Shown: piece by piece, positions 1 to 13,500 of the stretch | Layout: each line of letters starts with the position of its first letter | Position numbering within the stretch: position 1 is the stretch's first letter | Assembly (NCBI GenBank): GCA_026315105.1 | Contig: CM048751.1 | Location: 340,612,649-340,676,648, forward strand | DNA length: 64,000 bases | Direction of reading: 5' to 3' | DNA from: Locusta migratoria | Lineage: Eukaryota; Arthropoda; Insecta; Orthoptera; Acrididae | The notes under the pieces: model-generated | Database searches by the model: none | What the model was told of the DNA's origin: nothing | What the model saw: only the letters and a program-made list of their open reading frames with translations | Made by a program: the position numbers and the translations under genes

Positions 1-775
1 TCCTCATATATTTCTTCGATCTCCTCATCATCGGCAGAGCTAGTTGGCATATAAACCTGTACTACTGTTGTCGGTGTTGGCTTCGTATCTATCTTGACAA
101 TGATAATGCGATGGCTGTGCTGGTCATAGTAGTTTACCCGCATTCCTATTTTCTTATTCATTATCAATCCTACTCCTGTGATACCCCCAACTGATTTTGT
201 ATTTATAATCCTGTACTCACCTGACCAGAAATCCTGTTCATCCTGCCACCGAACTTCACTAATCCCCACTATATCTAACTTCAACCTATCCATTTCCCTT
301 TTTAAATTTTCCTACTCGATTAAGGGATCTAACATTCCACGCTCCGACCCGTAGAATGCCAGTATTGTCTTTCCTGATGATCACATCCTCCTGAGTAGTC
401 CCCGCCCGGAGATCCGAATGGGGGACTATTTTACCTCCGGAATATTTTACCCGAGAGGATGCCATCATCATATGTTCATACAGTAGAGCTGCATGTCCTC
501 GGGAAAAATAACGGCTGTAGTTTCCCCTTGCTTTCAGCCGTTCGCAGTAGCTGTGTGGCAAAGCCACATTAGCTGATGTTACAAGGCCAGCGCAGTCAAT
601 CATCCAGACTGTTGCCCCTGTAACTACTGAAAAGGCTGCTGCCCCTCTTCAGGAACCACACGTTTGTCTGGCCTCTCCACAGATACCCCTCCGCTGTGGT
701 TGCACCTACGGTACGGCTATCTGTATCGTTGAGGCACGCAAGCCACCCCACCTCGGCAATGTCTGTGGTTCATGG
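1..775 (-). mobile_element. RTE-like non-LTR retrotransposon, 5' part (antisense, cut by window edge)
   Basis: The minus strand encodes the start of an apurinic-type endonuclease domain (GAWNVRSLNRVGK, then the region around GISEVRW). The same 5' leader and protein occur on the + strand at 46331 onward and, more diverged, at 34543 onward. The leader begins near CCCATGAACCACAG on the minus strand at about 775. The frame shifts after KF at about 300-310, so the copy is not intact. Similar proteins are often annotated as craniofacial-development-protein-2-like in insect genomes; assignment to the RTE clade is family knowledge, not proven here. The element lies head to head with the host gene promoter, about 450 bp from the predicted start site. 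Confidence 0.8.
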
Positions 776-1015
776 GAGTGGAAGTGGTACTACATAATAC
801 AATGCTGTAAGCCAAAAAAAATAGAGAAAATATAATGCGTACATTTAATTAACATTATTTAACGAAAGTAGTTTTACTGTCGGACATCTCTTCCTCACAC
901 GATACCGAAGTCATTAAAACAACAATGCACGCAGTTGCTTCTCCTACTGAATACTACCTCATCATATTTGCGCCGGAAATCTGTTTGTAAGCGTTCATGC
1001 AGTGCAAGCTCCAAA
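776..1015. other. Unassigned upstream sequence
   Basis: This stretch lies between the antisense RTE-like copy and the host gene promoter. I see no reading frame and no repeat I recognise. Confidence 0.4.
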
Positions 1016-1041
1016 TACGTCATCGTAGCTGCGCATGCGCA
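1016..1041 (+). promoter_or_regulatory. CRE-like site and NRF1-type palindrome upstream of the DNAJC10-like gene
   Basis: TACGTCAT at 1016-1023 is an ATF/CRE-type site (ATGACGTA on the other strand). TGCGCATGCGCA at 1030-1041 is a perfect 12-base palindrome matching the NRF1 consensus YGCGCAYGCGCR. Both lie about 180-200 bp upstream of the better predicted start site, in a CpG-richer patch. Binding is inferred from sequence only. Confidence 0.45.
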
Positions 1042-1134
1042 ACAACGCTTACTTGCTCGCGCTCGGAAGTAGCTTTCTGGCAGCTGCTTAAACGAACCTA
1101 GTGTGTAAGTTACAAATGGTCTGAATTGAAAATT

Positions 1135-1222
1135 TATAAGTAGAATATTACTTCTCTTCAGTTTGATAGTTTTTGCACCAGTGACTCTATAAAGACAGCC
1201 AAATAAAACAGAAAAATCATTC
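1135..1222 (+). promoter_or_regulatory. Predicted core promoter (two TATA/initiator pairs)
   Basis: Pair one is TATAAG at 1135-1140 with TCAGTT at 1158-1163, spaced 25 bp to the initiator A. Pair two is TATAAAG at 1188-1194 with TCATTC at 1217-1222, whose A at 1219 lies 31 bp from the first T of the TATA box, the canonical distance. TCATTC fits the insect initiator TCAKTY. I prefer pair two, giving a start at 1219. No transcript evidence is available, so the start site is a prediction. Confidence 0.4.
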
Positions 1223-1550
1223 TTATTCTTGTGAATGAGAGACTAGTATAGAGCATCTCTGCACTGCATCTCAGCCGACTGTCAACGAGAGTATTCAACC
1301 GTAAGCGCAGAAACTGTATGGAAGGAAAAGATTGTTTTGAAAATACCGGTATTAGTCCCTAGCACAAATTTTTAACCTGTGTCGTAGCGCGTACATTGGT
1401 GTTTCCTTTTTTGTCCTCGTACGAATCTCGGAGCTTAACACAAGGTTGACTACTTGGATGATGTGGACCGCCCACACTTTGACAGCAGCAGACGCGTGAG
1501 CCCAGCATCTACAACATTTTTATCTGAAGAATACTCACAATTTGAACGAT
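1219..1550 (+). other. Exon 1, 5' UTR of the DNAJC10-like gene, ending in the AT of the start codon
   Basis: The 3' boundary is the donor GTGAGT at 1551. The last two exon bases (AT, 1549-1550) join the G at 1635 to make the start codon. The 5' boundary depends on the predicted initiator at 1219. If that is right, the leader contains three upstream ATG frames: 1235-1246 (3 codons plus stop), 1318-1362 (14 codons plus stop) and 1458-1499 (13 codons plus stop, opening with two ATGs). Confidence 0.5.
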
Positions 1551-4500
1551 GTGAGTACATAGATCTTATTTCGCACACATATTGACGTGATATATACCTT
1601 AACAATAAACATAACAAACATTATTTTGTTTCAGGATTACTGTGGTATTAACGAAGTTTCTAATTTTAATATTGGTAGTTAGCAGTTTCGCACAGGATTA
1701 TTACGAACTTTTAGGTGTAACAAAAAGTGCAAATGACAAAGAAATAAGAAAAGCTTTTAAAAAGTTAGCCGTAAAAATGCACCCCGATAAAAATAAGGTG
1801 AGGATAAGGTACTATCATTCTAAGAACATCAAAGTATTGTAATTGTTGCCTTCAAACTGTTATTTCTCGTAGGGTGATCCAGATGCTCATGCGAATTTCG
1901 TGAAGCTCACAAAAGCATATGAAGTTCTGAAAGACCAAGAATCTCGAAAGAAATACGATCTGTACGGAGAAGATGGGGTAAAAACAACCGGACAACAAAC
2001 GTATCATTCGTGGAGCTATTATCGTGATAATTTTGGCATATATGACGACGACCCTGAGATTATAACCTTGAACAGCGCCGATTTTGGTGAGTTTTGCCGT
2101 CTTAATAGCACAAATACCTTTCTTTTTAACTTCAAATGAAGCATTGCACGTACCGGTATACAAGACCAGAATACTATTCTTGATACATAACAAAATAAAC
2201 CATTAACACATTCTTCTGAATAAGTCATTAATTAGCATTTAATTCATTTATGGCCATTGTTTACACGTTATTTCAAAATACGCCTCATTTGGCATGTAGA
2301 TAAGATATCCATGACATGGGTTAAAAGGATTTTGTAACAGGAGTTTTGTCACCTGCAGATTAACTAAACTAACCGTGGGAAGAGTTGTTACTGAACCAAG
2401 CAGTGCTTTAGGTAATTTTGTAAACGCATATTTTGGACATTTTTCATAGAGTGCTGTTGTGTGGCTGCTGGTGTTAGTTTTCTTCATTTCTGATTTTGTA
2501 CATATGGAAATCGGAACAGATTTTTGGTTTCAGTCTTTTAACAAGCAATTTTGCATTTAGAATTTACTTCTTTACCACACTTAGTAGGCTATACCAGTTT
2601 TTGAAAAATAATTTGCCGCATGGTTCCTTATAGTTTATTCCACAGATGATTGTTCTAGCTCATGTTTGAAGTATCAGAAGTTTATTTGGATTTGCTTTAG
2701 TTGCGGTTCTAAAGATTTCTATTCCTTAGTACATTTGTGTGGAAAATAAAACATGCTGTTGCAGTCTTTAGGACATCAATGAGTAAATTTGTAAATATGG
2801 TATTGGCAGCGTAGTGTGATGTTGGCAACAACTGAATCCTCTTTGAAAACTGAATCACATAGGATGAGGGGAGTAATATTTTTTGTTGACCATGTAGTAA
2901 ATAGTTAATCATGTTCCTGGCCTATGGTTGACAAGTCTTGCCTGTTACTTTGTCCATTCAATAATTTAATTGTACATACAGGAAACTTAGTAAACATCCC
3001 ACTGACAAAGTTCTTAGAACTGTTACACTGTTAATAAAGTCTTCCATTGAACGGTGTGTTCAATTCAGTTGCACTACCGCCAAGACTTTATACGTTGCCG
3101 AAGGTCCTCAAAGAAAAGGAAAATGTTCCTTCTCTGAGACCTATTGTTAGTGCTATTGCTTCGCCCACCTATTTGATTGCCAGTTCTTGACAACACTATT
3201 ATGACCGCATGTGGGGTGCTCAGATTCCTATATCAAGAATTTGAGACATTTTATAAATAAATTAAATGACATATCAAGCCAGATTGCATAGTACTTAGTT
3301 TTGACGTGATATCCCTGTTTACAATGGTTCCTGTCAGTGAGGTGCTGTAATTTTCATGACTTGTCAGTTTTCAAAAAGGGTAATGATAAATTGGACCATA
3401 CAGTTTATCAGAAGCCCCCCCCCCCCCCAACACACTCACACACAGACCGTTATCTGCAACTGGATTCAAACCACCACCCATAGCAAAAGCGGGGTATTAT
3501 AAAGATGTCGGACAGAGCGAGGGCCATCTGCAAACCAGAATTAATCGACGTGGAATTGAGTGAAACACTTGAGTAATGCTTTCCTTAAGAATGGCTATTC
3601 GTCCACAGAGATAAGGAGAGCGTTGAGACAGACACTTAGAATTGAAAGTGATGAAAAATTTCCTGTGAACTCTAAAGTCTTCCTGCCTTTTATTAAGGAT
3701 GTCACTGACCCCATCGGTACAATTTTGATGAAACGGAATGTTGCCATTATTTACAAACCTACTCGGAACATATAGGATCACCTGAAATCGGTGAAGGATG
3801 CTCCCAAACTGCTGGAAAAAGCAGGAATTTATAGGATTCTGTGTAGCTGTGAGGTGTGTGTATGGGTATCACAAAAAGAACAGTCGAAAAATGACTAGAA
3901 GAGCACAACGGTAACTGTAGAAGGGGAGACACTGACAGATCAGCTGTTGCTGAACATGTTTTTCAATTAGGGGGCCACCTTATTATTATTTGATAAGACT
4001 CAGGTTTTAGCAGCCACAAATGGATACCACGAAAGACTGTACAGAGAGGCTATAGAAATTGTAAATCACCCCAATAATTTCAATAAGATGGAGGAGGGCG
4101 TGAAACTAAATGAATTCTGGACTCCGGTGTTGAAGAAGAAATGTAACAGTCTTCCATCATGGGACAATATTAACAACAGACGACGACGATCGGCAACGAC
4201 GAATAGCATATCCAAAACATTTGACGTTACACCTCTGTGCGCTAGCCCTCATAAACGGAGTTTGGCTGCAGTCAGGAGCGAGCCAGGGTGTCCATCGGAC
4301 ATACAAGAGTACCATGATCCCCCTTGCAAATGTTCTCCGCAGTTGGGGATGAAACGTTGGGTTTGAGTAATAAATCATAAGACCAGGAAATAATTGCCTG
4401 GAAAATTTTAGTAATATTTAGTAAATTAATTGTAATCATAAAGCAAAGATTTCATTGTTAACTATGCTGACATTGCCATAAGAAAAATTTAAAGCAACAG

Positions 4501-7500
4501 TGTCTTTGCAGAACTTGGTAATCATATTAACAGAAAATATATTCTTAGATAACATTACACTAGAGTATCAATACGCTTATTCCATTCTATATCATTTTGA
4601 AAAGTTTGCCCAATGACTTTAAGTTACACTAAGTCATTGCCCGTGTGGAGAAAGCCAACCGAAGTGGGGGAAAAAGGACAAAAAGCCAACCGAAAATACG
4701 CAAAATAAAAACTGAAAATGACCAAAAAGCTATACATGGAATCGAATAGTCCAGTTGACCTGTAAAACAACTCAAATGAAGACAGCAATACCAATCAACA
4801 CCAATATACAATTGCATAAAAACGATATAAAATACTTCGAAAATTATAGAGGGAATCTTTCCCGGTGGGATAAACAAAAATAAAAATAGAAAACAGATGA
4901 CTTACCAAAAGGACCGGCTCGTCGATAGAAACAAATAAAATAAATAAAAACACACACAAACACACATACCGGTACAAGCTTTCGCAGCCTAGCTGCTTCG
5001 TCAGGCAGAAGGGAAGGAGAGGAAAAAGGAAATGATGAGGGTTTCAAGGGAGTGGATAAGGAGTCATTCCAATACCGGGACAGGAAAGACTTACCTTGGG
5101 GGGGGGGGGGGGGGGGGGGAACAAGAGGGTAAACAAAAACACACACACCCACACATTTACACAGACGCAAGTACCAGGTGGGTAACGGGAAGAGAGAATA
5201 TGCTGAAGGGCTAGTTCCCATCTCCGGAGTTCTGAAGGATTGGTGTCGGTGGGAAGTATCCAGATAACCCGGACGGTGTAACACTGTGCCAAGATGTGCT
5301 GGCCGTGCACCAAGGCGTGTTTAGCCACAGGGTGATCCTCATTACCAACAAACACTGTCTGCCTGTGACCATTCATGCGAATGGACAGTTTGTTGCTGGT
5401 CATTCCCACATAGAACGCTTCACAGTGCAGGCATGTCAGTTGGTAAATCACGTGGGTGCTGTCACAAGTGGCTCTGCCCTTGATTGTGTACACCCTCCGG
5501 GTTACGGGACTGGAGTAAGTGGTGGTGGAAGGGTGCATAGGGCAGGTTTTACAACGGGGGCGGTTACAAGGGTAGGAGCCAGAAGGTAGGGAAGGTGGTT
5601 TGGGGATTTCATAGGGATGGACTAGGTTACGGAGGTTAGGTGGGCGGCGGAAAGACACTCTCGGAGGAATGGGGAGGATGTCGTGAAGGATGGATCTCAT
5701 TTCGGGGCAGGATTTTAGGAAGTCGTATCCTTGCTGGAGAGCCACATTCAGAGTCCGCTCCAGTCCTGGAAAGTATCCGGTGACAAGAGGGGCACTTCTG
5801 GGGTTCCGTTGAAGGTTCTGAATTTGGGGGGATGAGGAAGTGGCTCTGGCAATTTGCTTCTGAACCAGATCAGGAGGATAGCTGCGGGATGTGAAGGCTG
5901 TTATCAGGTTATTGGTGTATTGGTTCAGGGATTCAGGACTGGAGCAGACTCGTTTGCCACGAAGACCTAAGCTGTAGGGAAGGGAACGTTTGATGTGGAA
6001 AGGATGGCAGCTGTCATAATGCAGGTACTGTTGTTTATTGGTAGGTTTGATGTGGACGGATGTGTGTAGTTGGCCGTTGGATAGATGGAGGTCGACATCG
6101 AGGAAAGTGGCATGGGATTTGGAATAGGACCAGGTGAATTTGATGGGACCAAAGGAGTTGAGGTTGGAGAGGAAATTCTGGAGTTCTTCTTCACTGTGAG
6201 TCCAGATCATGAAGATGTCGTCAATGAATCTATACCAAACTTTGGGTTGACAGGCTTGGGTGTCCAGGAAGGCTTCCTCTAATCAACTCCTGCCCAAATC
6301 CCATCAAAATTAAAATGGTATTGAATACTTAAATTGGCCTCCCAACTCAACCTTGACCTTTGGCTATGCTACAGAGCAGTCTGTTATCAATTTTAGTTTC
6401 TAATTTTTTACATTTGTTGGCTTTGCCAGCTATGTGTAGTATGGTATGTTGCCAGCCTATAAACATTACGGGTAATTTCCGAGGACCCGTGTACATTGAA
6501 GGAAAGGGTATTGCGATCGATATATATCAAACGTTCGTTTCTTGCTCTACTTTCGATATGACATATGCTAAGTGGTTGATTTAAATTGCATTTTTGATTG
6601 TGTTGAATTTGTGATATGTTTTTTGTACTTTTCCTACTCAATATGTGGTTGCCATCTAAAATACCGAAAGAAATATTGGTAATTTCCAAGAATGGTATAT
6701 GTCCAACGTGCAACAGTAAATTGATTTAGTGTTTTTGAACTGGAGATTCAGGTGCTATGCGCCCTCACGTACTTAAAAAAAATTGTTTTACCTATACTTA
6801 ACCTTCTTAAGGCTTGACTACAGATCACTATTTTTAAAGTGAAAGGTAGGTAAAAAAGAAGTTTGTTTTCAGTACGGTTAAGAAACAATCAATTTACAGT
6901 TGTAAGTTAGATATCTATCATTTCAGGCCGAGGTTCTTCGACTGCAAGCATTCTTGGAAATTAGCAAAATTACCTATCAGCTTTAACCCATGATGTAATC
7001 ACCATCTCGGGAAATACTTATACGGGATAATATCTTAATATTTATTTATTGTAGATAATAATCTGTGGTTATCCTTGTAAATTACATATTACAACAGAAT
7101 GCACCATCCATGACATACCATCGTCTACAACTCAGCCATAACATAATTACTCACACCACCTACAAATACGCATGTACACAACAACATGACAGTGCCACGG
7201 GTCAAATCTAACGGGAGATATCCCAGTCTTCAGATAAGCCAGAATTTCATAAAATCATTATCAAAAAAATCATCGTAATTAGATATATAAATCAGCTGTT
7301 CCTTGTCAGTTTTCCATCATTGGTAGTGAAGTGAGAGTCGAACATTCAATATATATTGATCTCAATGCCGTTTCCTTTGATGTACATGGGTCCAAGATGG
7401 CAAGTTTTAGAACAAACATTCTATAGGAAAGATTGGTCATATTTACTAGTATATTATCCAAGTGTGGTTTCCTATTGCCAGTTTCTCTAGTAAATTCATA

Positions 7501-10500
7501 GATTGGCGTAGTAAGGTTGAATTCATTCCGTAGAAGGTGGTGGATACTGTGGGTAGTCATGTCCTACTTTTAGAACCAGGGGCAGTGTATGAGTAGCCAA
7601 GTAATTGGTCCTAACAGTTAGGATACCATTTAGGCTACTTTGGAATAAGGTTGGCTCTCTGACATATTTTGAGCATGGCCACCTTTCTACTGAGACAACA
7701 CAGTCCACTGGTTAGTCTCTCATCTGTAAGTGGTGAATCAAATGAGACCCTGGGCAACTAAGGCTAGCAATCTGCCTGCCTGGTACTTTAATCTGATGCT
7801 GACAACAATTAGAGAAAAATGCTTCAGACCTTTCGAGGTGACGGAGTCCCACCTCTTATAATAGACCAGGGATTCTTCAAATAGCAAATGATGTGGAATG
7901 AGATGGGAAGTTATTAACATCAATGGAGCCTACACTGGGAAGAAGTTAGAGCTTGCAGAAGCTGAAAGTAAGGTGCCGTTTGACTTTTAGCTGTTATTGA
8001 CATTCAGGTAAAGGGAGAAAAAGGAGACGAATGGGGAGAATACAAGGTCTACCTGTCAGGAGTCAAAGCAGGAAGAGCGCATTCAGGTGTAGTACTTTAC
8101 ATCAGGAAGGCACTCGAAACCAGCATAGTTGCGATAAGGTATGTAAATGAATGACTTATGTGGACAGATTCAGCAGTCTCCACCAAGAAAATTAGGATTA
8201 GCAAAATGAAGGCTGAAGTTTTAAATTTAATATTTAAGAAATCATTCACGCAGGAGGACCGTGGTAACGTACCTTCATTTGATGATCACACTAACTCTGA
8301 AATGGAAAACGTGGTAATAGGCATAGCTGGTGTAGAGAAGCAGCTGAGTGATCTGAAAACAAATACGTCAACACGTGCAGATGTGGTACCAATCTGATTT
8401 TACAAAGAGTACTCGGCTGCATTGGTCTCTTACTTAGCTTGCATTTATTGCGAATTTTTGATCCGGTACAAAGTTCAAAGTGACTGGAAAAAGGCACAGG
8501 TAACTCTCGTGTTTCGCCAGGGGCTCAGCATTAATTTTCTGAGTATGGGCTAGGTGAACCCAGGGTCCTGAGCTGTGGGCTGTGTCATGCCAACAGTCCG
8601 CTACACCGTAAGCTCTGTGCGTGCTTCAACAACCATTGTTTGGCGCGAAGGTGGAACATTGTACGTTTCAGAGCCTGGGGATCTTGGCTTAATTGTTAAT
8701 TGCCTTGGTCATGAGGACGGTACAAACCTATATATATCTCAAGGTTTGCTACGTGCTGTGGAGTTACCTGGCTGTTGAGGTTGAACAGTCTCTAGCCGGC
8801 AACCTTTGAGGAACCTGCCACACCTCAGTTGTGTGAGGCTTACCCAGGCAAGTGGGGCTCTGTCTGGGTGGACCTTTAGATCCCTAGCTGCTTGTGGGAC
8901 GAAACTGTAACGGGCAATTAATAGTGTGGGCGGTTGCAAAAACACCATCTCTAAGAGAGGAAGAAGTGACTTTAATGGTGCACAGTATGGCCCCAGTCGT
9001 TCCCTTCCCTGGCCACACCATGGTAGGAATGTCGGGCCCTCAACCGATCTGAGCCTTACTTGCCCCATACCTAGTCTGTATATGGGCTGATGGAGAATCT
9101 TTCATGAACACTAAGCCACAATTCTTTGTTAAAACCATTGAAAATAAGTTTGGCGAGGTGGCATCTTTTCCTAAAATGGGAGGTGGGTATGTCCTTATAC
9201 AAGTGGCATCTCCTCTGCACTGTCAAAGGCCTTACTCACCTGCAACAAGCTGGGTGATGTTGGTGTCAGTATCACACCGCATGATCCTGGTTTAATATAT
9301 CACCATGATCTCCTGTCACAGACTGACAACAAATTGTGCGCCAACTTGTACGATGGGGTGTTCACTTTGTCTGGTGCATCTTCAGGGGACCGAAAGATTG
9401 CAGGGTTGCCACTGGTGCTTTTATCTTAGCCTTCGAAGGTGATATACTGTGTGAGAAGGTCAAGATAATGGTATACCGGTGCGATGTAAAACCATACATC
9501 TGTCCCCCCTTTGCGATGTTTTAGATTCTGGAAGTTCGGACATATGTCCTCCCGATGCACTTCCAGCCCCACATGCAGAGACTGCGGGCGTCCATGACAC
9601 CTCCTCCTGTGTGTGTGAATTGTGGGCTGCAACATCCATCTTGCTCGCTGACCTGTAGTGTGCTCCACAAAGAAAGGAAAATCATGGAGTTCAAAACCCT
9701 GGACATATAACATACTCAGAGGCCAGGATAAAATATGAGCGTCTTCATCCTGTATGCATGTTGTCGTCATTTGCTGCCATCGCGTCATCTTCGCTCAGTA
9801 TGGGGATGACGGTTTTCCACGTATCACCACCTCCTGTGGTCCCTGCGGGCTGCCGACATCAAACTGCCCCCTTGAAGGTTGAGGGCCCTTATTCTGTTGC
9901 CCAACCACTACACCCTTTGGGGGCAACTGCCCCTAACCATTGGGGACACCATCCCCAGCCAGAGAAGCAGCAGCCTCCTCTGGCACCTCTCGCCAGAAAA
10001 AGATCCCTTGGCTGTCTTCCTACCATGGTTTCTCCTATAGTGACTGAAGACCGGACTGGGTCGGGAGCGACTAGCGCCGACCGACCGATCAAGCATCGCC
10101 GCTAACGAGAAACACTCCACGAAACCACAGAGACAACAAACAATGACAACAACTAATCGAAAACAAAGATCAAAACGCAAGCCAATCGGAACCGTGACAG
10201 AGCAGAGTACGAATCCAAATAACCACTGAATATCGAAGGTAAACGGAGCGCAGTCAACACAAGACTGAGGAGCGAGCTGTGGCCCTGGGCCCTATATAGT
10301 GCGGCTCTCTGCGCAGATGACCGGCGCGCCACGGTGTGCAGTGCTCTAGTGGCGATGGCAGCACTAGTAGGTCGTGCGCGCCGCCTAACGGCTGCTGTCA
10401 TAGTCCATGTGGTTTGGCGGGCTCTCAAACATATCGTTCTGGGATACCAGATCTCCCACTGACAAATTGGGTACCAGTGAGTGGCTGACACAGCCACGGA

Positions 10501-13500
10501 CTGCTGGTCGTGGTCTTAGGGCTTTACAGTTCTCCAGTCCCTGAGACGGAGGCCCCAAAGCCCTCCCACCAGGAGAAACAAAAAAAGCAGTGAGAGAAGA
10601 AAAAGACAAATGCTGCCAAAAAATGCATTCCACAGTGGAAAACGTGCCACCACTCTATACATCTGCATCTGAGGATGAGGTGGAAATCCTCACCTCACTG
10701 GATGACTTGGTAATCACCGAGACTTCGAAAGCAATGGACGTAGAGGCCTGACCTCCGCCATCAGCGACAACAGGTGATTTCGTGGAACCAGCAGCACCCT
10801 CGATATTGCAATGCCTCAGCAGTCTAGAAGTAGCATGATCTTACAGTGGAACTGAGGCAGTTTTTTCCGCCACCTACCCGAGCTGCAGCAAATATTGTTC
10901 TGCTATCCTGTGTAGCCCTACAGGAAACATGGTTTCCTGTCCAGCAGACCCCCAGCCCTTCAAGGCTATCAGGGCTACTACAACAACCGTGCTGACTACA
11001 ACAGGGTGTCTGGAGGTGTCTGCATATATGTCCTTGCCACTGTTCCTAGTGCTGCCATGCCTCTCAGTACGGTTCTCGAGGCAGTGTCTGTAAGAATTCG
11101 TATAGTGCAGGACATAACTGTCTGTTCTCTATACCACCCTTCAGATGAAGTTGTGTCCCTTGCTGACCTCACTGCCTTGCTTGTGCAACTTCCCCAACCA
11201 TTTATCCTTGGGGGATTTCAACACCCACCACCCTCTCTGGGGTGGTACCCAGGCCTCGGGATGTGGCAGAGATGTTGAATCACAGCAGAACATATGCCTC
11301 CTAAACACCAGTGCTCCCACACATTTTCATGGCACATATTCTGCTATTGACCTTTCTGTATGTAGCCCAAGCCTGCTCCCACATTTAAGTTGGAGGGTCC
11401 ACGATGACCTTTGCGGGAGTGACCATTTCCCCATTCTTATGTCACTCCAGCACTTTGACCTGCAGGCTACCACCATAATGTCTACCCCCCAGGGGGCCCA
11501 CAGTTCTTTTGTGAGTACGTGTGTGGCGCGCACGGGGCCCCGAGCCGGAGCAGCCTTTCTTCTGCCCCAGGCTGCTTCACTTTCCCTTCCGGTTTACGCC
11601 TTTGCCCGGAGACGGGCGTATTTCGCAAGTTAAGGTGGTTTCTTGTCGTCGTTTCTCTTATTGCTTGGTTCCTTCCTTTCTTACCCTTTGTTTCTGTCTT
11701 TCTCTCCTTGTACTCTCCTAGCCTTCTTCTCCTCCTCATTAGTCTCCGCCTCGGCGTTTGAGGCACTTCTTTCCTTCTTTCTCTTCACTTCCTGTATTCT
11801 TCTTCTTTCCTCCCTGTGCGTGTCTGAAGGCCGACCCACGCATTATCATGCGTAGCAGGTGACGGGGTAACGCGTAATTCCCTGCCCCGGGTAGACAAGT
11901 AGGGCACGTATGTACCCCCTGGTAAAGGCCAGTCCCAGGGAGGGGTGATTACCCGAGCTGGTACCTTCCGAACATGCCGATTGGTCCCTCTGTCAGTTCT
12001 CGGGAGGTGTGACCTGAGGTGTGAACAATCACCTAAAGCGGGTAAGCCCTCGGAGAGGGCCCCCACTAGGAAGGAGCGCGCCATCGGAGACGCCGGTAAT
12101 CGCGGGGGACACTTCCGCGATGACTTCCTTCTCTTCTTCAGTGACGTTGACCCAGAAATGAAAGATAGATTCGCCTCAGCAAAAAAAGACTCTGCCTAAT
12201 CTACCGAAATTTCTTGTTGTCTCTCGCACCGCCGGAAAAGATTTCAATTCCGTAAATCCTTTCATCATTCAGAAAGGTGTTGACGCAATTGCTGGCCCTG
12301 TTAAAACCTGTTCGCGTCAGCGCAATGGCACATTGTTGCTGGAAGTGGAAAGTGCCTTCCAAGCTCAGAAACTACTCCAGACTACACTGTTACACACGTT
12401 TCCTGTCAAGGTGGAAGCACATCGCACACTCAACTTGTCACGGGGGGTAGTTTTTACGAGATCCCTTGGCGGGTTGTCCGACGAAGACATCCAATCCTAT
12501 ATGTCCGATCAGGGTGTGACAGCCCTCCATAGGGTGATGAAAAAGGTAGATAACCAGCTGACACCGACTCGTACTGTGTTTTTGACTTTCGACAGAGTTG
12601 AACTCCCATCGAAGGTCAAAGCAGGGTATGAAGTCATCTCCATCCGCCCTTATGTACCTAACCCAACGCGCTGTTTTCAATGCACCGATACAACCACACC
12701 CGTCAATCTTGCCCTAACGCAGCAAAATGTGTCACTTGTGGTAGGGACGCCCATGAGGGGGATTGCCCACCTCCATCCCCTCACTGCCTTAACTGCAACG
12801 GTGACCATGCGGCTTCCTCTCGAGACTGCTTTGTGTATAAGGATGAAAAAGTCATCCAGCAAATACGGGTTACGGAAAAGGTATCAACATCTGCCGCTCG
12901 AAAGTTGTTGGCGAGTTGAAAGCCCACTGTTCTCCCAGCGGGCACATACAGTAAGGTCCTCACCTTCACTCGGCCTACTAAGGATTCCAGTACCCAGACC
13001 TGTGACTTCACTTTCGCTGACACACTTATGCGATCCGCCAGCTCGAAGATTGCCCATTCCACGTCACCGCTTCCTCCTGCTGCTTCTAAAGTACAGTCTT
13101 CGTCAACCTCTAGTAAACCGCGGGCACCTAAACAAGATGCCCGGACATTGAAAAAGGAACCCGTCCGTGAGGATTTTCTGCATTCTCAGGCTTCCCAACC
13201 ATCAACTGCCTCTTCTCACCGTCAATCTTCCAGAAGAGCCAACAAGAAAGAGTGTTCCTCTCCTTCCCCACCGAGGCGTGACCCATCTGTCACGCCGCCC
13301 AACAGTTGCCGGCCTCGGCCGTCTTCTGTTTCACCGGGACACTCCGTCTGCCGGGCACCCGGCCGTTTACCGGCAGTGGAAGCTGCCCCTCCTGATCAAC
13401 TCCAGGAGGTGGCAGACGCGTCGATTGAACCAATGGAACATGACCCTTTGCCACTAGATGGCGATAGCAGTGCTCCCTCGAAGTCCGGTCCTCAGCGGCC

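Larger units (their letters stand above)
4640..6290 (-). mobile_element. Penelope-like element with RT end, GIY-YIG endonuclease and tail (antisense, 5' truncated)
   Basis: The minus-strand frame runs from about 6282 to 5044. It opens with the end of the RT palm including FIDDIF at about 6211-6228, followed by the RT thumb/linker, a Cys-rich segment (NRPRCKTCPM) and a GIY-YIG endonuclease (VIYQLTCLHCEAFYVGMT, then LSIRMNGHR). The frame then runs into a G22/C22 homopolymer (5098-5119) and a TG-rich tail. The tail contains the hairpin motif at 4977-5004 and a GGTAAGT-type site, and it matches + strand tails at 33888 and 49645. The 5' two thirds of the RT is missing beyond 6290. Confidence 0.85.

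Noticed and set aside
1583..1590. UPRE-like site TGACGTGA in intron 1 as an XBP1 element
   Set aside because: The same 8-mer occurs again at about 3303 inside a decayed transposon and it is short, so chance is likely. No CCAAT-N9-CCACG element was found near the promoter.
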